Assembly (NCBI RefSeq): GCF_033958435.1
Contig: NC_134137.1
Span: forward strand, 156,389,001-156,453,000
Direction: 5' to 3'
Source: Carettochelys insculpta
Taxonomy: Eukaryota; Chordata; Testudines; Carettochelyidae
DNA: 64,000 nucleotides
A model generated the notes under the pieces. That model was not told the DNA's origin and did no database searches. It worked only from the letters and a program-made list of their open reading frames with translations. Position 1 is the first letter of the stretch. The number at the start of each line of letters is the position of its first letter. Both the position numbers and the translations under genes were made by a program. Shown here in pieces: positions 12,626 through 23,562 of this stretch.

Positions 12626-13400
12626 TCATTGGGGCCCCTCATTGAAGGCCGCCCTGAGGCCTTCCTCACCTGCACCCTGTCCCAGTTTTCCAGGCAGCTC
12701 AGCGCATGGGTGGTGCTGCTCGTACCTGGGCGCTGCCTTGGCAGCCCACCCCAGGATATAGCACTCCTGGTTGTTCTCCACAGTATAGTGGAGAGTGCAG
12801 CACTTGGCCACCACCACAGGCACGTTCCTCAGGCTGACCTCTAGCCTTGCGGAGGCAGCACTGGAAGTGTCCCTTGAACCGGCCAAAGGCCTGCTCCACT
12901 GTGCCCCGGGCCCAATTCAGGCACTCACTGAAGCACTCCTGGGGGTGGGGGTTGGTCTGTCCTATGTAGGGACGCATGAGCCACAGGTGAAGGGGGTAAG
13001 CAGCATCAGCCACTATGCACAGGGGCATGGTGCTATCCCTGATGGGGAGGTCCCACGGGGGCACATAGGTCCCCTTCTGCGGTCTGTGGCCCCCCGAGGA
13101 GTTCCGGAGGATCCAGGAGTCATGGACCTGCCCAGACCACCCCACACAGATGTCCAGGAAGCGGCGGTAGGCATCCACAAGGGCCTGCAGGACCACGGAG
13201 CAGTACCTTTTTCTACTGACATAACATCCCGCACTGTGGTCCGGGGCCCAGATAGGAATATGGGTCCCATCCAGGGTCCTGAAGCAGCTGGGGAAGGCGA
13301 AGCCCTCCATAGCAGCATTGAGGTCCACGAGATGCCACTCCCTCTCAAAAAAACAGCATGGTGGATTGAGCCAGTTTTGAGTGCATCCACGTTCTTTCGA
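12626..13400 (-). pseudogene. Harbinger (PIF) DDE transposase, N-terminus deleted and frame-shifted
   Basis: The HARBI1-type nuclease domain is clear: FRTLDGTHIPIWAPD with the first catalytic Asp, then ALVDAYRRFLDICVGWSGQVHDSW, IVADAAYPLHLWLM with the second Asp, and TVEQAFGRFKG with the catalytic Glu. After about 12850 the frame shifts; the other frame continues LEVSLRNVPVVVAKCCTLHY, the conserved C-terminal part. The N-terminal helix-turn-helix half is missing: only about 80 bp separate the terminal repeat from the catalytic domain. The DDE triad is intact but the protein cannot be complete. Confidence 0.85.
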
Positions 13401-13470
13401 AGCCCAGTCTTGCAAAAGGTGCCTTCCGGAAGCTTGCCTTTCTAAAGCACCCGGTAGCGTAGACACAGCC

Positions 13471-14089
13471 TGAATGTTTGCAGCTGTCTATTTAGTACGA
13501 AACTGGTCTGACTGTCTATGAAGAGGAACAGAAGGATTTTTTTCTCCAGTTTATTTGCCGAGACCGAGGCAAACAGATCACAGCATTTTGATTTAATCAA
13601 AGAGATGAGACAAATATCAAGGAAGGGGAAAATGATGGTGGATATTATGAATGAATTGACACAAATTAGACATTAGGAATCTGAATACACAACCCTGTCT
13701 TAGCATTTCAATCTAGCAGGTCATAGCATCCAAAACTTAAAAGTCTGCATTCTAAAGCAAAGCGAGACTAACACCAAATTACAAAGGGAGACATCTGAAT
13801 TCAATCTTCACAAAACAAAAATTGCAGTTCATTCTCAAAGTTCGATACTTATCATCTTGGACTCAAAGATATTAATTACTTTACACGTTAAAAGTACATT
13901 TTCAGTACCTTTGATATTCATAGTGATCCCAGGCAACCCACTTCACAGACACTCATGGAAACTATTTTTTTCCCTGTTTGCACACCTCCTTCTGTCCTAG
14001 CTAGCTGATTTGTCAGTTTTTATTTCATTTTTTTTCTATCTTTCTGTTAAATTCTCCTCATCTCAGTTATCATTTATCAGGATTTTCCA
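13471..14089. other. APOO intron 3, no feature recognised
   Basis: AT-rich sequence, possibly old LINE material given the neighbouring L1-like remnant, but no motif can be cited. Confidence 0.35.
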
Positions 14090-14410
14090 GATTTGAAGAA
14101 TTGAAGAAAGTGAAGAATGTCCCACAAAAGCTCATCAGCTAATAAATTATATTGTTAGTTTTTCAAGTGCTACAGGAATGCTTTTTTGTTTTATACAACT
14201 GAAGAAGTCTTCACCAGACTCTGATATTACTACATTTTGTGCATCTCTCCAGGTATTAGGCTCTTTTACTTCTTTCAATATCTCATTTAAGACCTCCAAT
14301 AGCAGCTGTGCCAGTTGTGCTCTAAAAAAATAGGCAGAAATCTAGGGGAGAAACTATTCAGGGCCTTGGGATTTATCATTTAAGTAACTTCTATAATTTC
14401 ACCAGGGTTA
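14090..14410 (-). pseudogene. L1-like reverse-transcriptase remnant
   Basis: The minus strand, with stops, keeps the order of an L1-type RT segment: a degraded K(S)PGPDGF-like block near 14370, then a LLEVLNEILKE-like helix and a W/GEMH(A)-like block near 14240. Very decayed; family assignment is tentative. Confidence 0.4.
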
Positions 14411-14489
14411 ACCTCCTCATTTAACATTCTTCAGACAGTGTAGCATTAAACAAGATAAGCTTTTGATTTAGAACAAATGTCACCCAATG

Positions 14490-14790
14490 CACAGTAGGGA
14501 TGTAAAATGGTGAACTGCTAGCACTTAACAAGTTAACCGTTGAACCGAGAGGTGGCCACCCAGCCCAGCATAGCTGTGGAGTCCAGATGCAGGAACCAAC
14601 CATGAGGTCCCACCACAGGTGCAGGATCCCACCACCCAACCCACCAGCCTTATCCTGGTCACAGCTCCTCCAGCCCAGTACAGCTGGCCACTACCAGAGT
14701 TTACCAGCAATGGCCAAGTAAGTGGTTAACTGGTAAGCATACCGGTAAACTTCATGCTTACCGGTATGCTTACCATTTAAATATCCCTAA
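14490..14790. mobile_element. hAT-like MITE with TTAACCGGT-type termini and an 18-bp hairpin
   Basis: The 3' part contains TGGTAAGCATACCGGTAA (14731-14748) and its exact inverse at 14758-14775 around a 9-bp loop. The left part has AACAAGTTAACCGTTGAACC (14527-14546). A second, more decayed relative with AACCAATTAACCC lies at 17260-17450. Confidence 0.5.
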
Positions 14791-15560
14791 TGCACAGGGT
14801 CTCCTATAAAAATCAGCAAGTGATTTTTTGTGCTCAAAACCTGTTTCTAGCTCATTTGGAGTCTTCCAAAATGGAGACATGATTTTATTGTCTTAAGTAT
14901 TTTTTTAAACAAATTAGCAAGTAGCCAATTGCTTATGTCACTTTTCTGCAAGAGAGTTATATTATAAATGTGGCTGCCCTTTCAGCAAATAGTAGGCCAA
15001 GTTTATATCTGACTTCAACTAATTGCTTGTTTACTTTCTGGGATTGGTCTGACATAGATGTTTGATTCTTTTGACTTAACAAGCCATATGCCTCTTCCTT
15101 TCTAACACAGGATTCTTGCGCATCAAGGTACCTCTAAACACAGCTTCACAAGAGTACGAATGCACGCTCTTTATGTATATGTCTCCTAAAAGAGATGGTA
15201 TATTCTTACCAATGATGACTATTTTGTTTGAAACAGAGGACATATATCAGGAGGGGAACCAGTTATCCTTAATATATTTCCTATGTTCTTGGTAGGAAAA
15301 TGCATCTGTGCCATAGACTTAAGAGCTTGAAGGGTCTCTTTGTATACCATATGCAAAGCATTGTTGTTCTCTGTACACATCATTTGCACCTAGATTTTCT
15401 GTTGTTCTGTAAAGTAGAATTAAATTCTGTACAATAAAAATTAAAGGACTGAATAATAATGTAACAATCTATTTTATGTGACACTAGAAGATTTATTTAC
15501 CTGGTGTTGCTTGGGTCTGCAATTCAATATTTCTTTTTCTTCATTTAAATCATTATTCTG
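14791..15560. other. APOO intron 3, no clear feature
   Basis: AT-rich intron sequence; no conserved motif that I can cite. May hold further L1-like debris. Confidence 0.35.
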
Positions 15561-15870
15561 GGATGGGGCATGGGATGAGGGGTTCAGTATGTAGGCTGTC
15601 CCACAAAGGGGGACTAACACTGTCCTCGCTGATCCCAGCACCTTAGGGCCAGCTGAGAAGTGCCCCTCTACGCTCGCTGCAGCTCCAACAGGCACAGCTG
15701 GGGGATGGGTGCATGTCTCCTGGCTGACTGGGCCCAGGTTCATCTGCTTCCCATGCTTCCCGGACAAAGTGAGGAATACAGTGGACCCCCAAGTTATGCG
15801 ACAGTTGTGCTCCTGGGCAACCTCGTGTAACTCAAATTTCATGCAAGTTGGGAGGAGCCAAGAAACGGTT
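15561..15870 (-). mobile_element. Tigger/pogo-like MITE fragment
   Basis: At 15779, CAGTGGACCCCCAAGTTATG resembles the terminus of pogo/Tigger MITEs (CAGT..ACCCCC). The GC-richer segment to its left (15590-15770) may belong to another hAT-like repeat. Boundaries uncertain. Confidence 0.35.
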
Positions 15871-15871
15871 A

Positions 15872-16079
15872 TACCCATCTCATAGAACTAGAAGGGACCT
15901 TCAAAGGTCATTGAGCCCAGTCCCCTCCCCTCACAGAAGGACCAAGCACCATCCCTGAAAGATTTTTTTTCAGTTTTAATCTGTTTGCCCCAGGTCCCTA
16001 AACAGCCCCCTCCAGGATTGAAATCACAACCCTGGATTTAGCAAGCCAGTGCTCAAACCACTTATCTATCCTGCCCCAC
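15872..16079 (-). mobile_element. tRNA-derived SINE of the turtle CryI type
   Basis: Read on the minus strand from 16079, a tRNA-like head (GATAGATAAGTGGTTTGAGC with A-box features, then GGGTTGTGATTTCAATCC, the B-box) is followed by GGGATGGTGCTTGGTCCTTC and a tail with CAATGACCTTTGAAGGTCCC. This order is that of the cryptodiran turtle tRNA-Lys SINE. A plus-strand copy is at 57691. It is a retroposon, not a functional tRNA gene. Confidence 0.85.
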
Positions 16080-16516
16080 AATCCAGCTGGGGACTGATTG
16101 AAGCTCTTAATCTTCAGGTAAAGAGAAACTGTTAAAAAGTCTTAAGAGAAAAGATTTTGGGATAAAAGGCTTTTGCAGCTCCAATAAGGGAGATCCAGGG
16201 TGAGTTCTCAAGGTGTGAGGGATTCTAAATCAGACCCCCCCATCCCAAAAAGAGGTACAAGATTTGGTGAAACACACCTTACACAACTGCGGGGGCAGAG
16301 AAAAGAGAACCAACTCCTTTTTCCAGCAACAGTTTCTAATAACTAAAATATCCGTATGTATTCAGCCCCTTCAGAGATGCCTTTCTTTTTACGGCAATTC
16401 ACTAATTTGGAGCCAGACAGGTTTTAATGTCTTGAATGTCCTGTCATCAGCTAAATCCTCAATCATCCTTAACTATGGAAGCATAGCTGCACTTCCGTAA
16501 GATAAAACTGCCATAC

Positions 16517-16636
16517 CTGACACCAGGCTGTGTATGGCTCCACAGAATGTCGCAGATACGAGATCCCTTCCTCCAACTGGGTTTGTGGTTTTTCCACATA
16601 TTTAGACTCACGAGTTGGACAGGAATAGAGCGAAAG
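16517..16636 (-). CDS. APOO: APOO (MIC26) coding exon 3
   Basis: This 120-bp exon (40 codons) has acceptor ATTCACAG and donor CAG|GTATGG. It reads [15 protein letters not shown] at the start and ends [10 protein letters not shown]. The motifs LSLYS, SKYVE, QLEE.IS.LRH and EPYT.WCQ match human APOO in order and spacing. The segment is the soluble/amphipathic part before the transmembrane region. Minus-strand frame and phase agree with exon 2 (ends in a full codon) and exon 4 (begins with a full codon). Confidence 0.94.
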
Positions 16637-17229
16637 CTGTGAATATTAGCAAACAAGAGATTAAAAAGGTAGACTTGTAAAAGAAGGTCCTCAGGGCAGG
16701 AACTATATAGTTCAACAGGGCCCTAAAGTAAATGATACTGCTAAACATAATAAAAATACAGTATAGCTGTGAGAACTCTGTAAATGAATAATTACACACC
16801 ATGAGAAGAACATCACTAATTGTTCCTCTGTTCATCCAAACAAGTTGATGGCTAATTCAAGTTACAGGTTTAAAAACAGAATGAGACTCATTTAGTCAAA
16901 AGAACACATACATAATTGTGAGATGTGTTTACTATGCTTACCCAGTAATATTGGTTCTAAGTGTTTTTAGTAAGTGCACTACACCTTCAAGCAACCATTG
17001 TCTACAGTTATCTAAGCCATTATCTGAAACATTAAATAGTCTAGTGAGCTCTTTACTTAGCATACAAACTGAGATCTGCATTAGTACAATCAACATAAGA
17101 GGAGTGACATCTAAAGAATTAGTATTCATGTAATGAAGACTTGCCTAATATCATTAGATTTTAGGCTTTTAAAAATGTAAAAACTTCTCATACCACCTGA
17201 AGACGAATCTCTTAATACTGATTCCATCT
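16637..17229. other. APOO intron 2, no feature recognised
   Basis: AT-rich sequence upstream of exon 3 (5' on the minus strand). Nothing beyond the acceptor region of exon 3 can be supported. Confidence 0.4.
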
Positions 17230-17867
17230 TCATGCTAGAGATATTAATATGTTTAACTGATTAAATGATAGCCCTTAACCAATTAACCCTTTTTTAGCCT
17301 AGATTCTACTGCCTGGCCTCACCACAACCCTGGGGTACCACTGGCCCTGGCCCACCAGCCCCTCCATGTCTAGGACTGCTCTGCCCTGGCATGGCTGGCT
17401 GCTGCCAAAATTACGTTTACCACTTAAGCATTTAACAGCCTTAATGCTACTGTCATGTTTCACTGTTTGCCTTCCTAAATATGATCTGCAGAAGTACAGG
17501 CAGAGATTTACTGCCAGAGTTTACTGGAATTCATGTGGAAAAAAAACAAACAAACAAACATGCAGCTGTTTTAAATATAAACAAACACTTTTTAACCATG
17601 GTATGACAGCACTTACTTTTCTGAAGCAATAAAATACTAACTACAGATTTGCTGACATAATACAAAACCTGACAGTCATTTCATTCTAAATCTTAAATTC
17701 AGTTCCTCACAATACTCTCCAAGAAGTTCCCTTTTTCTCACACCTAGTCTTAGGCCAAAACTACTTTTATGAAGTCCTTCATATTTCAGCAAATCTAAAG
17801 CCACTTTTAGTTGTGAGTATGAAAGAAAAAATACTTTTGAGATTAAAAAGATTTTGGACTCCAGTTA

Positions 17868-18267
17868 TTTATGAGGAGAGGCTGAGGGATTTGGGCTTGT
17901 TTAATTTACAGAAGAGAAGACTTATGAGTGATTTAATAGCAGCCTTTAACTTTCTGAAGGGGGGCTCTAAAGCAGATGGTGAGAAATTGTTCTCAGTGGA
18001 GTCAGATAGCAGAACAAGGAGTAATGGTGTGAAGTTAAAGAGGGAGAGGTGTAGGTTGGATATCAGGAAAAACTAATTCCAGGAGGGTGGTGAAGCACTG
18101 GAATGCGTAGCCTACAGAGGTGGTGGATTCTCCATCCCTTGAGGTTTTTAAGTTCCGGCTTGACAAGGTCCTGGCTGGGATGACTTAGTGGGGGTTGATC
18201 CTGCTTGAAGCAGGGGGCTGGACTAGATGACCTCCTGAGGGCCCTTCCAGCTCCTATGATTCTGTGA
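17868..18267 (+). mobile_element. CR1 LINE, 3' end
   Basis: Typical CR1 3'-terminal sequence: GAGGAGAGGCTGAGGGATTT, later GTTGGATATCAGGAAAAACT, then GCAGGGGGCTGGACTAGATG and CTCCTATGATTCTGTG. CR1 copies end in short ATTCTATG-like repeats, as here. It encodes only the last part of the RT ORF, with stops. 5'-truncated, as most CR1 copies are. Confidence 0.9.
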
Positions 18268-18469
18268 AAGTAAATGAAATCTTTGCTTGTAAGATCCATA
18301 CTCCAGGCTGGAGCAGGACAGCCTGTGCTACTCTAATTCTTAAATTAAACCATATCCAACATGTCTCTTGGTTACATCTTAACGTATTAGAGCTACTGAT
18401 AGTTTCTTCGGAAAACAGAGATTTGACGTATAACGTTATTAGCAAAGTTAAACCTTGATGTAAGCGACA

Positions 18470-18612
18470 GAGATCTGTGCTAGTCTATATACTATGAAAA
18501 CAAAAAAGCAGTCCAATAGCACTTTAAAGACCAACAAAATAATTTATTTGGTGACGAGCTTTTGTGGGACAGACCCACTGCTTCACATCATAGCCATATG
18601 TGAAAGTGATGT
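18470..18612 (-). mobile_element. Penelope-like element 3' tail
   Basis: Contains AGCACTTTAAAGACCAACAA and GAGCTTTTGTGGGACAGACC, the conserved tail that also ends the elements at 43333-44056 and 23165-23560, in minus orientation. No coding sequence remains. Confidence 0.7.
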
Positions 18613-18854
18613 GTAAACACACCCTTCAATTATGACAGCTGTTAGAGGCAAGGGGACATTTTGAAATAGAGCATGGTGGAGTCTGACCCAGAAATTAGCA
18701 CCATGTGAATGGAGGGGTTCTATGAGGTATTCGTTCTGGCCAGTTGCATGTTTGTATGGAAATGGTGGATGGCCAGGAAGCAGAAAGGGAGACAATACAA
18801 AAAGAGACCCCAAAGAGGGAAAGTCAAGCACCAGTTGAAGCACATGGAGTTTTG

Positions 18855-19183
18855 GAGAACGGGGACTGGACTCAGTGACCTCTCAAGGTCCCTTCCAGTT
18901 CAGGGCAACCCTAATACAACAGGGCAATCCCTGTTCCAAATACAGGAGAGGGAACTGGCGGGGGAGAGGGGTGGCTCTTCCAAGCCCCAAGGAGCTGGGA
19001 AGGAGGCAGCAGCTGCTGGTGCTTCCCAGAAGTCCCGGGGAAGTCAGCCAGCGCTGCCCGGAAGCCCCGGAGAAGTAGCAACCACCAGCAATTCCCTGGG
19101 AGCACTGGGGAAGTGGCAGCTGCCCACGCCCCCCCTGCTTCCCCAAGGTTGGGGCAGCGGGGGGGAAATATGGGACAATGAGT

Positions 19184-19223
<40 letters not shown>

Positions 19224-19295
19224 TCAGAACGCCTTTTTGGCATCCTAAATACAGGAGCGTCCCACTCAAACACAGGACTGATGGTCACCCTATTC
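18855..19295. mobile_element. SINE/CR1 tail fragment followed by a palindromic hAT-like repeat with a 33-base T run
   Basis: GACTGGACTCAGTGACCTCT plus CAAGGTCCCTTCCAGTTC (18864-18901) is the tail shared by CryI SINEs and CR1. After it, CCTGTTCCAAATACAGGAG (left) and TAAATACAGGAGCGTCCCAC with CAGGACTGATGGTCACCC (right) look like the ends of a short DNA element. T run at 19187-19219. Confidence 0.45.
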
Positions 19296-19974
19296 CTGTT
19301 CTATGTGACGTGTGTAAATTAAGATGGTCTGGTGCTAGCTCTCTAGACTCATAATGTAAGCGTAGATGCGATACCCAGTTTTGTTCCCCTTCTATTTGGG
19401 GGAAAAGAACTTTTGTACGTTCCCTGTGAATAAACAAAGTGTCAAATCAAGTATCAGACTCCATGATCAGTTTCTACTCCCAACTGAAACTTACAAGGCC
19501 TCAAATTTTGTCTAACCACTCTCATTTCTGACACAACAGCCAATCAGTACAAAGCTTTACTCTATAAACAATTATTTTAACAACAGCTATCCAGATGAAT
19601 GCGTAACTAAAATACCCAGAGGCTGTTACTTCTGTACCCTGCTCTTCCCCCAAATTTTTTCCATTGTTGTTCCTTGTGTTTTGTGCATATTTAAGCCTTG
19701 ATCCTTCGGTGCAAAGTGTGGAGATACTGCCCCCACACAGAAATGCAAGCTAATACATTGCTTTGCAGGGTTGTAAATGATACAGGGTAGGAATCAGGTT
19801 TCCCTTCTGTACTGACTGATAAACACAGTTGTATTTTAAGATAAACAGACTTGACTTGACTTTATTTAAGCATGCAAATGAAAGCTAGCAGATCTTATAA
19901 ACAGCACCTAATGTCAGCTAGAGGCAGACATTCCTGTGGATCACATATACCAGTGCATTACATGTTGAGTAGTA
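19296..19974. other. APOO intron 2, no feature recognised
   Basis: Unremarkable intron sequence; nothing to report. Confidence 0.4.
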
Positions 19975-19979
19975 ACAGA

Positions 19980-20260
19980 GAGATAGCTGTGCTAGTCTAT
20001 ATACGGTCAAAACAAAAAAGCGGTCCAGTAGCACTTTAAAGACTAACAAAATAATTTATTAGGCGATGCGCTTTCATGGGACAGACCCACTTCTTCAGAT
20101 CATAGCCATACCAGAACAGAGTCAATATATAAGGCACAGAGAGCCAAAAATAGTAACCAAGGTTTACAAATCAGAAAAATTATCATCAAGGTGAGCAAAT
20201 CAGAGAGCAGAGGGGCAGAAGGAGGTGGGGGAAGTGGGCCATTCTGTTAATGACCTGAAC
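19980..20260 (-). mobile_element. Penelope-like element 3' part
   Basis: GATAGCTGTGCTAGTCTATA, AGCACTTTAAAGACTAACAA and ATGGGACAGACCCACTTCTT match the conserved Penelope-like tail, minus orientation. The segment to about 20260 looks like the adjoining 3' non-coding part of the same family. No ORF. Confidence 0.65.
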
Positions 20261-20274
20261 ATCGGTGTTTTACT

Positions 20275-20478
20275 GAAAAGGAACTTTAACAGCTGGCTCT
20301 CAGTGTTCTGTGCTATTATTTAGCTGCAATTTACCCCTAAAGGTCTTCTAAGAGCCCAGTAAGCAGTGAGAGTGTTGGTAATGTGCTAGGCAATATTGAC
20401 CACCTGTGGTCTGGCAAATTCTCTCAGCTGGCACCAGTCAGGTACTGAGGGGGTTGGATGAGAGAGGTTCAACCTGTA
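20275..20478 (-). mobile_element. Truncated DNA transposon of the CAGGTTGAACC family
   Basis: The right end AGAGAGGTTCAACCTGTA is the inverse of the terminus of the element at 2656-2976, and the interior (CAGTGTTCTGTGCTATTATT, CTCAGCTGGCACCAGTCAGG) is its reverse complement. The left side is cut off. It directly abuts the target duplication of the solo LTR. Confidence 0.65.
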
Positions 20479-20482
20479 CTGG

Positions 20483-20906
20483 TGTGATGGGGTTCAGGGG
20501 TCCCCCTGCACTGCACCCCGTCTGCTGGCAGGAGTGACTCTCACTCAGCAGGTATAACAGGAGGTTTATTAGGCAACAGATGCCCAGTTTCTCACAGAAG
20601 CATCAGTACAGCAGTCAGAGACAGTCCTTCCAACCTGTCCCGGGGAGAAGACCCCCAGGGGTGCCCCTCTGCGGTGTAGCTTTCCCCCTTCCCAGGCTGG
20701 CTGCCTTTCAGCTCTCTCTTCCCCTAGCCTCTAACTGCCGCCCCCAATTCCAAAAAACAGCTCGGCTCCTCCCTCCTCTTTGTTCAGGGCAGAGGTGTTA
20801 CCTGTCAGTTTTAGCCCCAGGGCCATCCTTAGCCGCTGGGAGCTATTCTGCTTGTGTCTCACATCCAGGCTGAGTCTCGCATTTGCACTCCCCCGACTCC
20901 ATCACA
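20483..20906 (-). mobile_element. Solo LTR of an endogenous retrovirus-like element
   Basis: The 424-bp unit starts TGTGATGGGG and ends CCATCACA, imperfect inverted TG…CA termini. It is flanked by the 5-bp direct repeat ACTGG (20478-20482 and 20907-20911). On the minus strand it carries a TAATAAACC polyadenylation-type signal (revcomp of 20560-20575), so it is oriented leftwards. No internal viral genes remain, as expected after LTR-LTR recombination. A related, less complete copy is at 27075-27615. Confidence 0.8.
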
Positions 20907-21183
20907 ACTGGCACCTTTCTTAGCCCAGAAAGCTGCCCCCACAAAAAATATATTTTATTAGGGGTTTTCAAATATGAAGAAAAGACTATTTTGTACTTTA
21001 GTAAGTCTCAAAATATCAAACTGACCTGAAAACAATAGGAAATGTAAAAGCAGAGCTTATGGACTTTTCCATTGAAAGTTTAAATTAATTATTCCTTTTT
21101 CCTTGCAATATGAAGACAAACATGCAATATTTTTTACCCTCCCAAAGTAAAGGATCTTTCTTTGTTAAACATATGTTTCTTAG

Positions 21184-21640
21184 GTATGTCTACACCACAA
21201 TATTAAGTTGAATTTATTCAGGTCAACTTTTTATCATCCAAATTTACAAAATCAAAGGTGCATGTCCTCACTGGGCACACGAGATCACCTGAGAGTACAC
21301 CCAGCTGCATGGCTATCTTTGACTTCAACGGTGGTGCCCCATGGGTAGCCATCCCACAGTTCCCAATGCCCACTTGCAATCTGGGTTAGGCTCCCAATGC
21401 CTGACAAAACAGAAACAATACAGGGGGTGTTTCTGGTAAATGTCATTAGCCTCCCATAATGTGCTTATTTTCTTCATTCTTGCTTGAGAGCAACAGTAAA
21501 ACATCTTTTGATCCTGTTTTTCCCTATGCCCTAGCAGGGCAAGTTTGAACCCTGCTGAACTCAGCTGCAAATGACTACCGCAAGCATTGCAAATACCTTG
21601 CACATTATGCTGTAGTTTGTCCAGATTCTAGCCAGGAGCT
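21184..21640. mobile_element. Decayed Harbinger-like element
   Basis: GGTATGTCTACACCACAATA resembles the Harbinger terminal motif (TGTCTACAC), followed by AT-rich sequence with AAGTTGAATTTA/GGTCAACTTTTTA pairs as in the family of 58469-62248. The right end is not identifiable. Confidence 0.4.
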
Positions 21641-21987
21641 ACCAGCACAAGGAAAAATGTGAGAAAGCCACAAATGGAGATGGACAGGAACCCACTGAGT
21701 GGAGCAACTGAAACACTGATTCTCATCTGGCAAGACAAGCACAGACTGGTGGGACTGCACAGATATGTGGTTATAGGACAATTACAAGAGCAGGGATCTG
21801 CAACCTGTGGCTCTTTAAGGACTTCTTTGTGGCTCCCAACGCTGTAATTGCAAAGTTAAAAAAAAATCCTTCCTGTCAATTTTTGATAAATGGGGAACAT
21901 CTAAAAGCCCCAAAATCAACAACTCATATTGAAAGAGCAAACGATATGTTATCTCAAAACATTGGATAACTCTCCCTCGCATCCTCC

Positions 21988-22019
21988 AGAGAGAGAGAGA
22001 GGGAGAGAGAGAGAGAGAA
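21988..22019. repeat. GA-rich microsatellite
   Basis: Interrupted (GA)n of about 32 bp. Confidence 0.9.
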
Positions 22020-22217
22020 GGTTCGGGAGTGAAAAATCAGGACGATCCCTGAATAGGAGGCTGCAAAATTTTCACATGCCTAAAAGGCCACTTTCATTGA
22101 ACTTTGAGAATGGCTTTGTCCTGCACTGAAGCACACCACCACCAGAAATGAGACTCAACAGTTGAAAAGCGAGTGGCAAAAGCAATTTTTTCACCTTTTA
22201 ATCTGTGGCAGTTGATC

Positions 22218-22726
22218 AAGGTTGCCAACCCACAGAAATTTCATTTGTGGACAAAAGAGGAAAAATATACAGACAGACAAATTTTTTTTACAGACATAAT
22301 TTTTGTACCATATTAAGACAACATAAATGGCCAAAATTGAAAAGTAATCTTTGTCATTCATACACTACAAGAACAATAGGCTATGTAATTAACTTTCATT
22401 TAGTTAGTTATGTTGCCAATGTGCTGACACTAACTCGGCGGGATAATGTAGATGATATCATGTGATATCCATTACATCACTTCAACCACTGAGCTAAAGA
22501 AACAACTAAAACGTCAAATTTCCATTGCTCCAGAGTAAAATGGCTGAAGTAGCACAGAAGAAATGTAAGTGCTATAGAATAAGTGTTGCTTTTTTTAAAT
22601 GTTATCGTACTTTTACGAAATTTACAGATGCCGAATTTATTTTTTTAATGGACTTTAGGGACACGTCCAATTTTGGCTAACTTTTTACGGTGTGTCCATA
22701 AATTTAATGACAGTTGGCAACAATGC
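22218..22726. mobile_element. hAT-like MITE
   Basis: Left end CAAGGTTGCCAACC and right end GACAGTTGGCAAC are inverted repeats of the type found at hAT termini. The interior is AT-rich, no transposase. No clear 8-bp target repeat. Confidence 0.4.
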
Positions 22727-22845
22727 AACTGAAGTACAGGATGAGCAGGGAAAGCTGAGTCTTTGTTCCATCTGTACTGGGATAAAAAAAAAACAAAAAA
22801 CAAAACCAAGTGTAGACTTTAGAGAAGATACCTATGAAACACAGA

Positions 22846-23147
22846 GGCTTCATCTACACTTGCATTCCACCTTCAAAACAGGAATGCAAATGAAGGAAAT
22901 CAAAAATGCAAATGAGGCACTGCTTTACATATCTTGTGCTTCATTTGCATAATCTTTTCAGAAGAGAGATTCTTTCAAAAGAAAGCAAGCAATGTAGATG
23001 GGGCTCTTTCAAAAATAAACCCTGTCTTCAAAGAACCCTTCTTCCTACTATGTTTCAGGAAGAAGGGTTCTTTCAAAGATGGGGTTTATTTTTGAAAGAG
23101 CCCTGTCTACAATGATTTTTTTTCTTTCAAAAGAATCTCTTCCTGGA
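22846..23147. mobile_element. Palindromic Harbinger MITE, right end missing
   Basis: Left terminus GGCTTCATCTACACTTGC, followed by TGCAAATGA blocks and a central palindrome in which AAGAACCCTTCTTCCTAC and GGAAGAAGGGTTCTTTC face each other (about 23030-23075). The same layout occurs at 29537-29933 and 36626-37011. The right terminus is lost where it meets the Penelope-like fragment at about 23150. Confidence 0.75.
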
Positions 23148-23159
23148 GCACAGAGAACT

Positions 23160-23562
23160 TAACAACAGACTAGAGCGAGAGATTTGTGAGTTAGAGTACA
23201 TATTCAAATTCAATACATTAACACATGGTACGAAGAGAGACATTGACTACCTCACACATTACAAGGACTGCTTCCCTTCCTTTGATGCTCATAATTATCT
23301 TAGACAGGACAATTAACATCCCCCTGCCTCTAGCCTCCCCTCTTTAATTCTATTTGATTTGTCAGTTTTTATTGAATTTTTTTTGTCCTCTATTTATAAA
23401 TGTCAGTCTGTATTGGAAATTAAATTGACCTGATGAAGTGGGTTTGTCCCGTGAAAGCTCATCACCGAATAAATTACTTTGTTAGACTTTAAAGTGCTAC
23501 TTTGCTGCTGCTTTGTTTTGCTGGAGTACAGACTAACATGGCTACCTCTCTGTTACTCTTTT
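23160..23562 (+). mobile_element. Penelope-like element, 3' end (second family)
   Basis: The first 130 bp encode the very C-terminus of a Penelope-like ORF (EREICELEYIFKFNTLTHGT and then DYLTHYKDCFPSFDAHNYL…, stop), followed by the non-coding tail with GACCTGATGAAGTGGGTTTG, CCGTGAAAGCTCATCACCGA and CAGACTAACATGGCTACCTC. It is the same family as 43333-44056. 5'-truncated. Confidence 0.8.

Larger units (their letters stand above)
10360..13470. mobile_element. Two-gene Harbinger (PIF) transposon, internally deleted
   Basis: The terminal repeats are GGCTGCGTCTACACTAG at 10360-10376 and its near-perfect inverse CGTAGACACAGCC ending at 13470. Flanking triplets are CGA and TGA, compatible with a 3-bp target duplication that lost one CpG. 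Inside, a SANT/Myb-like gene (plus) and a DDE transposase gene (minus) converge, the usual Harbinger arrangement. The interior is strikingly GC-rich relative to the intron, including a 15-base C run at about 12410-12424. Confidence 0.85.
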
